DNA from: Sinonovacula constricta
Lineage: Eukaryota > Mollusca > Bivalvia > Cardiida > Solecurtidae
Assembly (NCBI GenBank): GCA_007844125.1
Contig: CM017559.1
Location: 36,373,108 to 36,437,107, forward strand
Direction: 5' to 3'
DNA: 64,000 bases
Under the pieces are notes generated by a model. The model worked only from the letters and a program-made list of their open reading frames with translations. It was not told the origin of the DNA and made no database searches. The position numbers and the translations under genes were made by a program. Shown piece by piece: positions 40,433 to 54,823 of the stretch (its first letter is position 1; every line of letters begins with the position of its first letter).

Positions 40433-43100
40433 ACATACAATTGAAAGGGCCGATATGGTCGAAAATGTGCTTCAATATCCTAGCTTTAATGGGAATTACC
40501 TTATGGGAAATTGAACAGGTAACACAAAATACATGGGATTAACGACAAAAAGATAAGACTACTTATTTCAATAACAGTTGTTAGTTGCGGTTAAAAGTAG
40601 TTTGATCTGACAAATTGGGTTTATATAAATACTCCATAATGGTGCAAGTGTAGTCGTACCGACGAGGGTGAATTCTATGTAGGCTAAACAAAAATATTCC
40701 TCATAACTGCATATAAATAATTCTCCTCATAACTGCATCTCATATTTAGGGATGTGGCAAGCGAAACAAAACTTCATTTGTTAAGTATAGTTTTAGCTAA
40801 AGCTCGCCTTTACGATGAGCAGTTGTGCATAAAGGTGAAATATCTCAGATATTAAATTGTTTACTTTACGGTTTTGCCTTTCTCTTAGCAAATTGTTGTG
40901 ACATCAATACGTTTTTTTTTTTAATTCAAACTTGCACAGGATATTTTCTGCATTTATTGCCCCTTGGTTATTTTTTATGTAGCAGATTATTGTGCACCTT
41001 TTCCCTCCTCTATTCTCAACGGATTTTTTTGAAAGATGAACTATGTAATTGCGCACTGACAATGGTCTTACCTAGAGAGAAAAAACTTGAAGAATATACA
41101 AGTCTGTGATGTCTGTCGGTGTATCTTTTATGAGTACTAACATAAAATGATTGACGATGCATACAGATGACTAATTGTTTAGTGGAATGGATAAGCCTAT
41201 TTCTGTCTCTAAGTTAATATTTACCATCTTTCATATCTATTGAAGTTTTCATGCCATATCAGAGATATATTAACGACTTTCCGAAGCTAAACGACATATT
41301 TTCTTATTTCATCAGCACTCCAGTATATTGGTGACCCGAGGGCCTGCTGAGTACAAAATGGCAAACAGTTTACATCGCAGACGACATTTCTGACGATCGT
41401 CATATTCTGATTACCAGAAAATCAGATCAGAAAAATGTATCCATCCATTAACGCGTGCCATTCGTTTAATGCCAAATACATCATTATGACGCGGAATTAA
41501 TTAAAGAAAACAAGATATCAGACAAAATAGCCCCCGTGCAATATGGATTGGGTAGACGATGCTAATAATTAACGGTAATATGTTTCTTGAAGAGATTATT
41601 TCCGACCGCCACCTTACAGCCGCAGAAATGCTGAGGAACAGTGACAAATCGTGATCGGGCAAATAGGCGGAAGTTGATGATCCGGTGACAAGCATACAAA
41701 TTTCACGATCATCAAATATAAAGAAGAAAAAAAGCGTGTTGAAATTGACCCTTTTTGTATCTTAAAGATGGACAAGCGATGTTTTACAAACATAATAAAA
41801 TCTTATTAAAAGACTTTGTAAATAAGATCATAGTTTTTAATTACTTTGATATTTTTCTACCAATGGCCAAATGAGATAAATGGCTCGAAGGACGTGTTTA
41901 TATTTACTAATACATAATATTTAAAAATACATTATGTTGTAAGCGATAATAAATAAGTAAATCATTACACATCTGTAGACAGCTACACAGATATACCGTT
42001 TACGATCTAGATATAATGAAAAAATAATAATTTAAGTTTTGTAGGATATTTGCTTTGCATAACACTTCATGTAAAATTCTATGTAAATATGACTAATTTT
42101 GTTTTGTTACCAAAATACTTCTGTAATATGCTATGACAAACAAAGAATTGTATTGAATCTAATACAAAATATGAATAAAATAGTATAATGTAACCGGTTA
42201 ACCTGATCTGGTTTAAGAGAGCATATATTGTTTTGGTATTTCACATATGCGAATTATGGTTAAAGAAAACATACAAGCTGTACTGGGTATGAAATAATTT
42301 GACATAGCACGAGATATGCAAGAATCTTCAAAATGCAATACATTTCAGCCTGTGCGACCAGCATATAAAATAATCTTGATTGATTATGACATTTTCTTTC
42401 TCTTTTCTTCATCTGAACCCTGGCATAATCACAGATTTCGTGTTTTCTTTGCAAATTAACCCCATTTTGCTTGGAATATTATGTTACCGCCGATAAATCG
42501 TTATCAAATTTAATGTTGGTGACACACCGGAAATAAGACGGGATAATTGATTCTGTGTTAACGATTTCGATTGGTCAATCAGATGAGCATCGCACGCGCA
42601 CGGGCGCGGGAAATAGACAACAGTTGAATTTCCGGCTTCTTCTGACAGTGTCGTAAAATCATCTATTGCCAGAAAGCAGTCGGTTTTCTTAGACTGTCAA
42701 ACACTTAGATGAGATAGGGAAATTGTTCCTCCTGATGAAATAGAGAAGAAATTTGTTTCGTTTCTATTGGAGCGAAGAATTACAACAGATATCTGTAATA
42801 AATCATTCTCTTCTTGGAGACAGTTGGGTATAAATCAAAGTTAAATAATGCTGGTTATATCTTCCCTTATAATAGATTGATTTGAATTCAAGATTTATTG
42901 TATGTAGGGAAATGGAAATAGCCTTAAACTATATAAATTTACCAGGATGCGAGAACAGATTTTCTAATTAAATTTATAATAATTTTAAAATGGGAAATTT
43001 ATGAAGTAGAGTGTTGAGTTTCTTTGACGCTTAAAATCATTTGACTAGGTCCGCGCGGTAAGGGAATAAAGGTGTATTTATCTACATGTATTTAATAGCT
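40433..43100. other. No gene recognised; two GC-richer islands
   Basis: The 94-codon open frame at 40825-41109 is hydrophobic but has no known motif. 41330-41700 and 42480-42670 are less AT-rich than the background. The second has an inverted CCAAT box (GATTGGTCAATCAG) next to CACGCGCACGGGCGCGG and could be a promoter or enhancer. No exon is visible beside it. Confidence 0.45.
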
Positions 43101-43124
43101 ATGTTTTTTTGTGGTTTTGTTTTT

Positions 43125-43375
43125 GTTTGTTGTTGTTTTTTGTTACATCGCAACGACACAATTATTGTCAAATTGGCGACGTTCATCTATTTCTTTCGTG
43201 GAGGAAGACCACATACAAATGCCTAGGTAGAACCATCGGCGCACTGCAGATCAGCTGAAAGACCTTCCAACACGGAAGTCTTCGCCCCTTACGGGACTCA
43301 AGCCCAAGAGGTGTGGGGCTAAGTAGTTAAAAGTCGACGACTTTAACGACCCTGCCATGGGCGCACCATTTGATA
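43125..43375 (-). mobile_element. tRNA-derived SINE, nearly full length
   Basis: Minus strand: A-box-like TGGCAGGGTCG, B box GGGCTTGAGTCCC, body GTGCGCCGATGGTTCTACC, GGTCTTCCTCCACG, tail GAACGTCGCCAATTTGAC, AATTGTGTCGTTGCGATG, ending in an AACAAAAAACAACAAC-type tail. This is the best reference copy in the window for the family at 8803, 20206, 27600, 29318 and 58866. tRNA-derived promoter plus conserved body is standard SINE architecture. Confidence 0.8.
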
Positions 43376-44395
43376 GATATGTATCTGCGGAGATGAATCC
43401 AAGAAAGTAGGAAATACGAAGTTGTTTTTTCTTTCTTCTTTTAAGGGGACTCTCTTTGAAAGTAAAATTAAAATTTTAATAACAATGTTATAAATCTGAA
43501 AATACAGAATACGTTAAATGGTTTTACGCGTCATGAGACATCTAGTAGTGCAATCATATTGTGCATTAAATACGTTGAAGTGCCTACAAATGAACATGCA
43601 TATGTGCGGTAGTGGAACGGCAGTTGTCTATATATTTGTATATAGTTGCCAAAAAGAGTGGTAAATGAGTATATTGATAAGGCGCTACCCTCTGCTTATC
43701 CGTGCAGTGTTATAGTGAAACAGTGCCCGTAGCATTTGAATCCCTTTTTCTTATTTAATGTAATTATTTATTGGCAGAATACAAAAATATAACAAATGTA
43801 ACGTAGACCGGCGCTCTCTTACGGTCACTCATCCATACACCTGCCACAGTAACCGTTGCTTAACCGCGCAACTTTGGGAATCGCTAAAACAGCATCGCTA
43901 ATTGATAAATGATTTAATGTAATTTTTTTAGGCAGAATACAACAATATAACAAGATCCTATGAAAATTCCATCATATATTCTACCTTACGCATGGTGTTC
44001 GTGCAAATTTTGAAAAAAAAGCGCTCGTCTTTCCCAATGAAACTACTATACAATCTAGTTGGGATATGGATATCGTTATTGTAAACAACTATAAATAAAT
44101 AAATACAATAATTTCATAAATAATTTTTGTAATATATAAAAATATTTGAAAAATCCGATCAATTATGGTTAACATCTTTTCTGTCTGTTGTCTTAATGGA
44201 CTGAAACTCTGCCATGATAACGTAAATTCATTTATTAACTAAATACATTTTGAACATTATTTTGAATTATCAACACTTTCAATTAGCGTTAGAAAAAATG
44301 TGAGAATAATAGCAAATTTATATAAAATCAATAAAGTCAATGTCAATGTCACACTACCACAAAATCTACACTACCTCGTGCTTTGTTGTTTACTA
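43376..44395. other. No gene; 45-bp direct repeat
   Basis: ATTTAATGTAATT followed by GGCAGAATACAACAATATAA occurs at about 43755-43800 and again at 43913-43955. The 110 bp between them contain no recognisable element. Confidence 0.5.
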
Positions 44396-44870
44396 TTAAA
44401 GGTTTTTTTGGAAAAGTTTTTACCTCAAACAACCAATTGTTACCGGAAAAGATCCCGCGAAATGATGTTTATTGGCGCCCTGCAACCATGTAAATGTAAA
44501 GAATAACACCACACATATCTTTATAAGAATGCATTTCCTATCCGAGCCACACTTCTCAATTAAGTATTCTTAAACGAAAATCAAAAACCAAAACCAAAAC
44601 CAAAACAAAACACAACAATGACGTGACCACTTGCTTTTCAGACCTCGTTACATGTTCATCCGGGTAATCAGCTCTGATCTATTTCTAGCTGAAATCCCCA
44701 TTGTGCTTATTTGTGATTTTTTTACGGTCTAACAAATAAAAATGTTACAAACAGCCTTTACGTAATCTGAATTTTAAGTTGATAAAGTATTTATGCAGAG
44801 ATTCCACAGTACAAAGGTAAAATAATGTTACACGTTTTAGATAAAGACAAATTGTGCGATACCCCTTTAA
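44396..44870. mobile_element. MITE-like element, copy M3
   Basis: Begins TTAAAGGT and ends CAAATTGTGCGATACCCC followed by TTTAAGTG, the same right terminus as M4. It shares internal TTCATCCGGGTAATCAGC, GCTGAAATCCCCATTG and TTACGGTCTAACAAA. The internal variable site is an (AAAACC)n-like run at about 44580-44615. Confidence 0.75.
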
Positions 44871-46524
44871 GTGTATGCGGTGTTAAAACAGGATCGATTT
44901 TGCTCGATTTTGAGATATCAAACTTCATTTTTAAACAAATTTGTTGTTGTAAGAGATTCGACCTAAGCTAGCAGTTTTTTCAACGATGGCTCCTATAGGT
45001 CAGCCTTTTTTATGTTCGTAGATTCAATTCGATATGCATTTCATTAAACTGACATGGAAATTAATAAGTATAATAATAAAGATAAAAAAGTAGCTGCTCC
45101 TAAAATTTGTAACATCGACGTTATACATTTCAGTGATAAGACACTAGAAATTTAATTGCACTTGGGGCGTCTTAAAGTCATATTATGCTTCGGAATTGAC
45201 CATTTTCTGTCGCCAAATACTGTATGTTAGCCAACATGATCTTGTAGTGCGAATGTTTAAATGCTCAATAAAATATACAATATGACTCCCCGATGCTGAA
45301 TTTTATATATATTTTTTATTGACTCGTTTGAATTAATGTTAACAACTATGGACATTATATTATGTATCTGAAACGTTATTTGCACCAAATTTGATGATAA
45401 AATTCCAAACCATACATACTTTTAAAAGCGACAAATGTACCAGCATGTTTTTTAAAGGTAAAAGGGCAGCTGCTATACGTTGCAATGAAAAATATACACT
45501 TAAAATATCGTCCATATTTATTATGTCTAATGAAGTTTTATAAGTCAACAAGTCAATGTATTGTGTGTAAATACAAAAAAAAAGTTAAAAAAAGAAAAAA
45601 AAAAAAAAAAAAAAAAAGAAAAGAAAAAAGTACGAAGTTGTTTACAGCGTAACAATACACGTAACAGTAAGTGTAGAGAGTTAATCAATACCTCAATGAG
45701 AGAGTTTGAATTTATAAATATGTTCTGAAATTGCACCTTCATTTAACATTTTGTTTGTTTGTTTATAATGATAAAAAGTTCTAGGCATAAATAAGAAAAA
45801 CACGTATTTTATTTACAACTCATTGTCTGCAAAATAGGTACCACCCAATATGATCTTTAACTGGATATCTCAAACAAATACCCTCTACAAGTCGAACTTT
45901 TATAGTGCAAATCAAAGAAACACTCATTCGTATTCCAGCATGCTCTTCTTTATTTAAGACTATCTAGCTCTTGGACACAAGCGTCTACAAGACGAGAAAC
46001 GGATATTCAAGTAGATCGAGGCTTGCGCATTACGCATCTATCAATATTTCATTCTATATCGTTAGAAACAACAACAACATCATCATCATCATCATCAGCA
46101 TCCGTGTCAAGCTGCCACGTTCGGGACGAAGACTGAAAGGTCCACCATTAACTGTTGATTAGAACGGCGAAATAAAGAACAAGTTTCAGTTTAAAATTGA
46201 GCGCTTTATTGCATGTCTTTTAGCGTTATTGCGATTTTGTCGTCCCGTGTATTGAATTCAATTCAGAAATCGGAAATTAAAGGAAGCATTTGACATTAAC
46301 TGATTATTGCTACCTAATCCTTCATCTTTCGGCGCTCGAAAAATGGCGCTCAATTTCCCAGATCAAATAGGCGATTGTTGATGGAGATTGAAGGCGTTTG
46401 CGCGATCCTGTTTCCAGCAGACGACATTTACAACAGGTTTGTATGATGAGATGTTCGGTAACATTCCCAACAGCAAGCAAGATTTAAGAGCAGCTTTGAA
46501 CATACTGCGATATGGCCACATTTC
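44871..46524. other. No gene; poly(A) tract
   Basis: An A-rich run at 45573-45632 is the main feature and may be a retroposed tail, though no body is recognised beside it. Short (ATC)n near 46078-46100. Confidence 0.5.
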
Positions 46525-47876
<1,352 letters not shown>

Positions 47877-48419
47877 ATGCAATTAATGATGCCCTTCTGA
47901 TAATATATTTGTGTGCCAATATGAATATGCCGGGACAAGTGACATTCGTATTATTCTTATTTTTTATTCTGCATTTTTATGCATCAAATGTTATAATTAT
48001 TTACACAATTATTCATTTAGCCGCACCATATTAATTAATAAAATATAAACATTTTCAAAAAAATCATAAAATTCATAATAAACTCTTTTTTCTAGTTTAA
48101 TTGAAAATAAATTGATAAACCATTTTTGCACTCAATGCATACATGTCGAAACATTACAGAAATAATCAGAGATGTGAACAGTTAGAAGATCGTCTCCACT
48201 TTAAGTAAGAGACCCTTGTTGGCGGATGAAGGATGGAACTTTCCTGGAATGAGGTCTTCCTGCTGTGCAGAGCCGATAGTTGTATCCAGACATTTCTCTG
48301 AGTCTTCCTCCACAAATAACAGCTGGATATTGCCATACTTGTCATTGTGATGTATTTATAAAACCCAAACCAATCCGAATATTTGCAGCTTTTTTTCCAT
48401 AGTTCTAGACATGCACGTG
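47877..48419. other. No gene recognised
   Basis: Unique-looking sequence; a minus-strand frame runs from the neighbouring minisatellite to 48166 but has no known motif. Confidence 0.5.
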
Positions 48420-49115
48420 ATGTACTAAGCACTTGGGGCTGCATCCGACAGTGATAAACTGAGCAGTTAGAGCGACTGATAACTGCACCCCACAGTGATA
48501 TACTAAGCACTTGGAGCGGCTGATAACTGCACCCCACAGTGATATACTGAATACTTGGGACGACTGATAACTGCACCCCACAGTGATATACTGAATACTT
48601 GGGACGACTGATAACTGCACCCCACAGTGATATACTGAATACTTGGGACGACTGATAACTGCACCCCACAGTGATATATTGAATACTTGGGACGACTGAT
48701 AACTGCACCCCACAGTGATATATTGAATACTTGGGACGACTGATAACTGCACCCCACAGTGATATACTGAATACTTGGGACGACTGATAACTGCACCCCA
48801 CAGTGATATACTGAATACTTGGGACGACTGATAACTGCACCCCACAGTGATATATTGAATACTTGGGGCGACTGATAACTGCACCCCACAGTGATATACC
48901 AACTGCATCCCACAGCGATATACTAAGCACTTGGAGCGTCTGATAACTGCACCCCAGTGATATACTAAACACTTAGAGCGACTGATAACTGCACCCCACA
49001 GTGATATAGTAACTGCACCCCACAGTGATATACTAAGCACTTTGAGCGACTGATAACTGCACCCCTAAGTGATATAGTAACTGCACCCCACAATGATATA
49101 CTAAGCAGTTTCATG
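48420..49115. repeat. 44-bp minisatellite (about 15 units)
   Basis: Unit built on GATAACTGCACCCCACAGTG and ATATACTGAATACTTGGG. Period 44 is exact from 48541 to 48860. Both ends are more diverged, with AAGCACTTGGAGCG variants and shorter units after 48895. As 44 is not a multiple of three, a minus-strand frame cycles through a 44-residue repeat, giving three overlapping open frames that are not genes. Confidence 0.96.
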
Positions 49116-49489
49116 TTGTTTATTACTCTTTGACTGCCGATCTCCCTGTAGAACCAGTACTCAAGCTGTAACAACCTTAAACAATGTGAAGCTGCTCTTT
49201 AAGGGGACTTACGTCTAGTTAGCCTGTGATCGAACATACTTCCCACCGATCGGGTCTTAGAGGCCTTAACGACTCGACAACGGACGTTACTAGTCGACAT
49301 GGGTCGCTACAAATATCCGTAACAATTTAATCAAAGAAAAACAAAAATGATGCTAACCGCAGACGTCCGCACTCGTGCACATACAGTTAACAAGCATGTG
49401 TTTCATCCCAACTGAAAGACTGCATTTCAAACAAAAGTTTGCCTAAATCGAAAATACATTTAGAATAAACAATGCCCCTTAATGGATCA

Positions 49490-49910
49490 AACCATATACA
49501 GCCGTTCGAATCGTTCGCAGCGAGCGTCGTTTTCGCGCTCGGTTAATTCGTTTGATTGAGTTTTCAATCTTGGAGACATGTCCAATATCGCGCATGCGCA
49601 GTGGCGAACGATGCGTGGTGTCGGGTTATCGAACACTACATCTTCCAGCGAGCGCTGTTGACATTTCAATCAATGAATCAGTCCACAGCTTCCTTGCTAC
49701 GTCATAGATCGCGGCTGCTGTAAAAGAGGCGGGGTTAAGCAGCTTCCCTTGTCAACTAGGTACGAAGGAGTCGCGTGCAGTGGGTGTGTCTTTAGTAATG
49801 GTCGTCCTTCTGTTAAACATACCGCTAATATACGTACCTGCACAGCATGCTCTTTCACGCTTATGGGATGGACAGTCACGTGTTAAACTGCTACTAACAC
49901 CGCGCTCATG
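49490..49910 (+). promoter_or_regulatory. CpG-rich promoter-like region
   Basis: Locally rich in CpG against an AT-rich background. It contains a perfect NRF-1 motif (CGCGCATGCGCA, 49589-49600) preceded by CCAAT, several GCGAGCG stretches, and an E-box CACGTG at 49877-49882. It lies 250-650 bp upstream of the candidate first exon at 50158. NRF-1 sites near CpG-rich starts are typical of metazoan promoters. The exact start site cannot be read from sequence. Confidence 0.5.
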
Positions 49911-50157
49911 CATTTTATATATTCTTTAAGACTTTATAACACTTACAAACGGTTGTCTTCACTTTCTTTAACTGTACGATCATTTCAACTATCAATCGTC
50001 AGTGCAATGCATTAATATTTCACTAAGGTGAATTTGCCAGGACAAATATTCTGATTAACGATTGGGAAGTGAATATTTAAATTCCGCAAAAACTGCAGAA
50101 CTTTTAATAACGTTTCAAACGCCAATAGGAAGAAACGTTTGCGTCGTTCGCGAAGAA

Positions 50158-50278
50158 ATGCAAACGTCAACGGAACACGAAACGCGGATGACGTCACATG
50201 ACGTCAAATGTGACACCATGCTAGAACCGTACGATCACTCTGATAAAATGCCTGTAGACTTCAGCAAATCGCCAACAG
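50158..50278 (+). CDS. Candidate first coding exon of an unidentified gene
   Basis: ATG at 50158 in a favourable context (GAAGAAATGC) opens 40 codons plus one base and ends at ACAG|GTAAGT, a near-ideal splice donor. In-frame ATGs at 50188, 50218 (ACACCATGC) and 50248 are alternative starts. The predicted N-terminus is polar and acidic (MLEPYDHSDKMPVDFSKSPT at its end) with no domain, signal peptide or membrane segment. A CpG-rich region with NRF-1 and E-box motifs lies just upstream. I cannot find the next exon in the 13.7 kb downstream, which would fit a gene with a long first intron extending beyond the window. A regulatory protein would fit the composition, but that is a guess. Family unknown. 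Confidence 0.4.
50189..50206. promoter_or_regulatory. Two adjacent CRE palindromes
   Basis: TGACGTCA occurs at 50189-50196 and again at 50199-50206, two bases apart, inside the candidate exon. These are perfect consensus sites for CREB/ATF-type bZIP factors. They also encode part of the peptide, so they may be coincidental. Confidence 0.45.
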
Positions 50279-51640
50279 GTAAGTTGATTAGAGTCAGATG
50301 TTTTGGTTTTAAATAGATGGGTGGCATAAAATGTACAGTTTTGTTTCTTGCTTTGCTTTCTATTTGTTCGTTATTAAAAATGTACTTAACAACAACAACA
50401 ACAAATACATATGTGTTGTGAATAGTTTTATCTTGAGTGTACTTCCATTAAGTAATTCACCGCCTAATTAAGTGTTTGATTCCGTTTGCAACAATATCCA
50501 TCACTTTACTTCCACCATTTGATGACAACAATGTTATGATTAGGGATTAGGCATTTTGTATTTAATTGTTCAGTACGAGACAAAACTATTATAAAGATAT
50601 TGATTGACACGTAATTGCTTATGCAATAGTTCAACTGTTCAGTTCTTAAGAAAAATAAAACTAGTTACTATCATAGAACTGATATTCATCTTAAATTTAC
50701 TCCATCAATAAACAAACAATGTTTTGTTTAATATTTTTTCAACAATAAATTTATTCATTAAATAGCTTAACTATTTTAGAAATGGGAAACAACTACTTAT
50801 AACATTCATTTGTTGCTAAATTGAAAATTGTTACATGTACATGGGACTCTATCGATAAAACATGTTTTAAAATCGTTAGTGTACTAAAAGTTTACAGTAA
50901 CATCGGATTATAGATAAAAATCACGCCAAAAACAATAACATAAAAGTGTTTGAAATGATTTCGAACTGTCTGGAAAATAAAGCGTTTGTAACCTTTTTCT
51001 TGACTCGGGTATGGCTTATTCTACATATTGGTTAAAAAGTACATTAATATGAACATTTTTTCGAAATGTTTAATTAAACATTAAAATTTTCAGGCATTTT
51101 AGAACCAGAATACGGATTCAATGTAAAATAAAATACAGTTAACTCGGAAAGAGACTATTTAATGTACACATTGAATGTTTATTGTGATTTATTTATATTA
51201 TTTATATTAATAATAATTATATTTTGATGTATTTGTGTTAAATAATAATTGCTAGCATGGAAAAGAATAACTGATCAATATTATTATGTTTATTAACATG
51301 TTTTATACAAAATGTTTTGTAAATGTCCAATATTTATGATTTTTCTGGCAAAATCCGGAGCAAATGACAGAAAACGTCAATTTGGGGAAATTGATAGATA
51401 AACATAAAACATGTTTTATTGGATTGAAACAATAACTTTAGCATAAAATTTGATCTTGGGTTGTACATCTGTCTTTCTGTTATATGTTGATTTTTGTAAA
51501 ACAGGTTATTTTCACACATAAAACATAATTCGAACCCAAAATTCTCTCAAACAGAGCAAACATACAAACATTGGTTTTAAATAACTATGACAAAATAAAA
51601 CAGATTCCTTAGAATCACCATACAAAACATGTGTTTTACA
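50279..51640 (+). other. AT-rich, possibly intron of the 50-kb gene
   Basis: Begins with the donor GTAAGT. No further coding signal; a short (CAA)n lies at 50390-50405. Confidence 0.35.
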
Positions 51641-51647
51641 GACTTCC

Positions 51648-51755
51648 ATCATAGAATATTCAGCGTGCTATATATTTAATAATAAATAAATAACATATAT
51701 ATTGTTTTTGTTTTCTTTTTTGTTTAAATATATAGCACGCTGAATATTCTATGAT
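51648..51755. repeat. Inverted repeat, 32-bp perfect arms, 44-bp spacer
   Basis: Left arm 51648-51679 and right arm 51724-51755 are exact reverse complements, both containing AGCACGCTGAATATTC or its complement. Between them is AT-rich sequence with a T-rich stretch. It could be a solo MITE-like hairpin or a small foldback element. Confidence 0.93.
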
Positions 51756-54700
51756 AATATATATTGTATATGTAAATATATGTGATTTTGTTTTTTTTCT
51801 GTTCTGTACTATAGTGCAAATATGTAGTGCGCATTTTTTCGCAATTTAAAAACAGACAAAACACGTTGGGCGAATATTCTAAAAAAGAGTTATTCATCCG
51901 AGCTAATTATACTTGAGCCTTCTATTTATATGTTTATGCCGATTTACCGCACCTCGTGATGCTGTTTCATTTTGTTAGAGCTATGTTCAAAAGAAGTTGT
52001 ATTATGTCCAGTTTAAGTTCTGTCACAGAATGGTTATTAGGCTTTTAATCATATTAGCTCAACTAGCTTAATAGCGTCACTTAAATCAAACAACACATTC
52101 TTTTAATGTTCACTTTTTTCAACTGCTTCTATATTATACAGAGATTTTTTTCTGCTGGTGGGGTAAGCAATTAAAATTTGAGTCAACTGTCGCAAATCAA
52201 AAGACAGACTGCTTTGAAAATCGTAGATGCGAAATTAAATTTTCGGTGAATAAATTCCCTTGAAGTGAAATGCGATATTTAACTTTGTTCCTAAGTTCTA
52301 GGCAGCCAAAGAACTTCTGTTTCTGACAGAATATATCCCCGGGCTGATTTTTCTGAAAAATAAAACAGAAAAATCACAAATTGTAGAGTCGAACTTCCAT
52401 CTCAGAAATTTGGTTATTCTCTACATGAGATTCGGTGCAACTTTTGAGACTAACTAGCCAGACAGCTTGGGGCAGTTTAATTATGTAAAGCATCGAAAAA
52501 AATTGTTTGGTGTTGTTTATACTAAACTATCTACAATATATTGCAACACATGGAGAAAACTGTAAAAAAGTAATCATTTATCGGAAGAAGATTTGCTACT
52601 ATAATGCTGTTGTTGTTGAAGGCGTCCTTCTTTTGTAAACTCGAAATCTATAAATTGCAATTACAAGTATAGTAAAGACAATATGTTAATCCATTAATAA
52701 AACACAATACACAATAACCAAACTAATTGAGAGATGGAACAATGGTAATGTTAAGCTGGATTTGCTACACATGTTTCTGGTTTGGCGGTTATTCAAATTT
52801 AACAAAGGAACAAGTTAAGCAAATAAATACGTTTTAAGTACGCTTTTCTTTCACGTTTTTACTTTAGATGTTTCGAGATTTTGATAAGATTTCTTACCTT
52901 TGACATAATTGCATCTTAAATCAAACTGCTCTGGCAGATTAATCATATTTTTAGTTAACTTGTCCGTGTAATCAAAATATAATTTTATGTCTTTTTGTAG
53001 TTGTTTTGTGCAATATGTATACTTAATTTCCATAACCTCGTTTATTCTTATAACCCCGTTCAGGTTAGATCAAGAATAATTCATGCATATGACATACTTA
53101 TAAGTCTGTTTAAATTTGGTCGGCTTCAGTCAGAGTTTCTGTTTAAATATGCGAAATTATTTTTCATATCTTTTGTTACCGTTACCTCCTTCCACGCACA
53201 TGTGCCCTATCATACGTGTTTTTTTTCTGTCTTAGACATCTCCGAAATAAAATTTATTGGTGTTTAACCTTACAAACAACTGCTAGATTGAGGAACATGG
53301 CAAGCTGAACTGCGGACCTTCTATTGTTTTTAACTTGTTATTCATCAGGTTAGACTCCATTGAATAAATTAAATCTAATGTCGATACTTTGGAAGAAAAT
53401 TGCATCCCGACCAGCTATGTTTGAAACCTGTTTGAAACACTAGAAAAACAAAAACAAAACAACAACACAAAACAAACAAACAAACAACAAACAAACAAAC
53501 AAACAACTACAACAAAACAACAGCAAGAAGAGTTGCATTACGTAGGATATGCTAAATGAAAAGCACAAACAGCAAAATTGCCACCAAATTACCTGCAAAA
53601 TTCAATTAAATGTGCGCTTCCGGTATAATCGGATTTGTTCATTATTGTGCCTAGGTATATCAGGTTTTTGCATTATTCTTACTTCTTCTACCTGACGTAA
53701 GCTTACTTTTAACACACAATGTTTATGATTATCTGCAAAATAAGAAATATGACGCAAAAATATAGCAACAGACTGTTTTAAGGAAAAAGTCCACAAAACC
53801 GCTTTCAAAGGTTTTACTTCCGGTCGGTACTTTGTGTCTCCAACTTTGTCATGCAGACAACCGGAACTGAACGAGAAAATGACAGCCTGATATTGACCGT
53901 GAAAGGGGCACTTTTAAACAATGTTTGCCATCGCGTCTGATGAGTTTTTATGGATTTTTCTGTTACTTTTCATAAATTTGTTTTACTTTTACAAACTCCT
54001 TAAATACTTTTTGCACATTTAATGTAAAAATAATATTGAGGCTGAAATAATGGGTTTGAATAAAACGAAAATACGAGAATACATGCTATATGTATACTTG
54101 CTTTAATTTCACAAAGTTCAATTTTACAAGTCCAAATAAATTTTCTTCTAACAAAATTCACAAAATTCACCGAATCTTACATAATATGACTCACTTGATC
54201 TAGGCAATCCAAAGGCAATGTCATTCTACATTCAAATGAATATACCTGACGAGTCCTGAAGGCATGGCTATTACAATACAAATATTTTATGTACGGACAG
54301 TAAAGATGTCACAGAAACACTTTATTAATATTTGTACATGTCTGGCTGTCAGCAATAACATGATTACACTACAAACAAACATTACATAATTTTTAACAAC
54401 CAAAAATTAAAACTTTTACAATAAGATGATAAAACGGTAACAACATCCCAGGTTTCACAAACAAATCTTTTTTTTCTTTTCATTGTCGCACGACGTCTAA
54501 CATTTAACGCGACGTCAAAGACGATTACAAACGTATCATATTTATACTTCTGTAACTTTTTTTTATCACAAACTATCAACGAGACAGCCATTTGCATCTC
54601 TGGCTTACAAGTAAGCAGACATTTATGCATAACAGGTTATGTTACGTTTGGCAGGCATTCGGCGTAACTCGATGTAAGCAGCCAGTTTCCAAACATTTTT

Positions 54701-54823
54701 TTACAGTTTTGGAAAGAGCTCTTTACACTGACGTCATGCATACGTAGTAAGTACTGCACTGTATGTGTCTCGCGTCAACACAAACCTTTTACGATAGTCA
54801 ATTACCCTGTAATACAATTTAAA
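51756..54823. other. No gene recognised
   Basis: (AAAC)/(CAAA)n low-complexity run at 53455-53525. ETS-like CTTCCGG motifs at about 53617-53623 and 53817-53823 flank a 68-codon minus-strand frame, but no domain or splice signal supports a gene. Confidence 0.5.

Noticed and set aside
48166..49040. 268- and 211-codon frames with a 44-residue repeat
   Set aside because: A 44-bp tandem repeat gives a 44-residue repeat when read through three cycles; the unique tail has no known motif.
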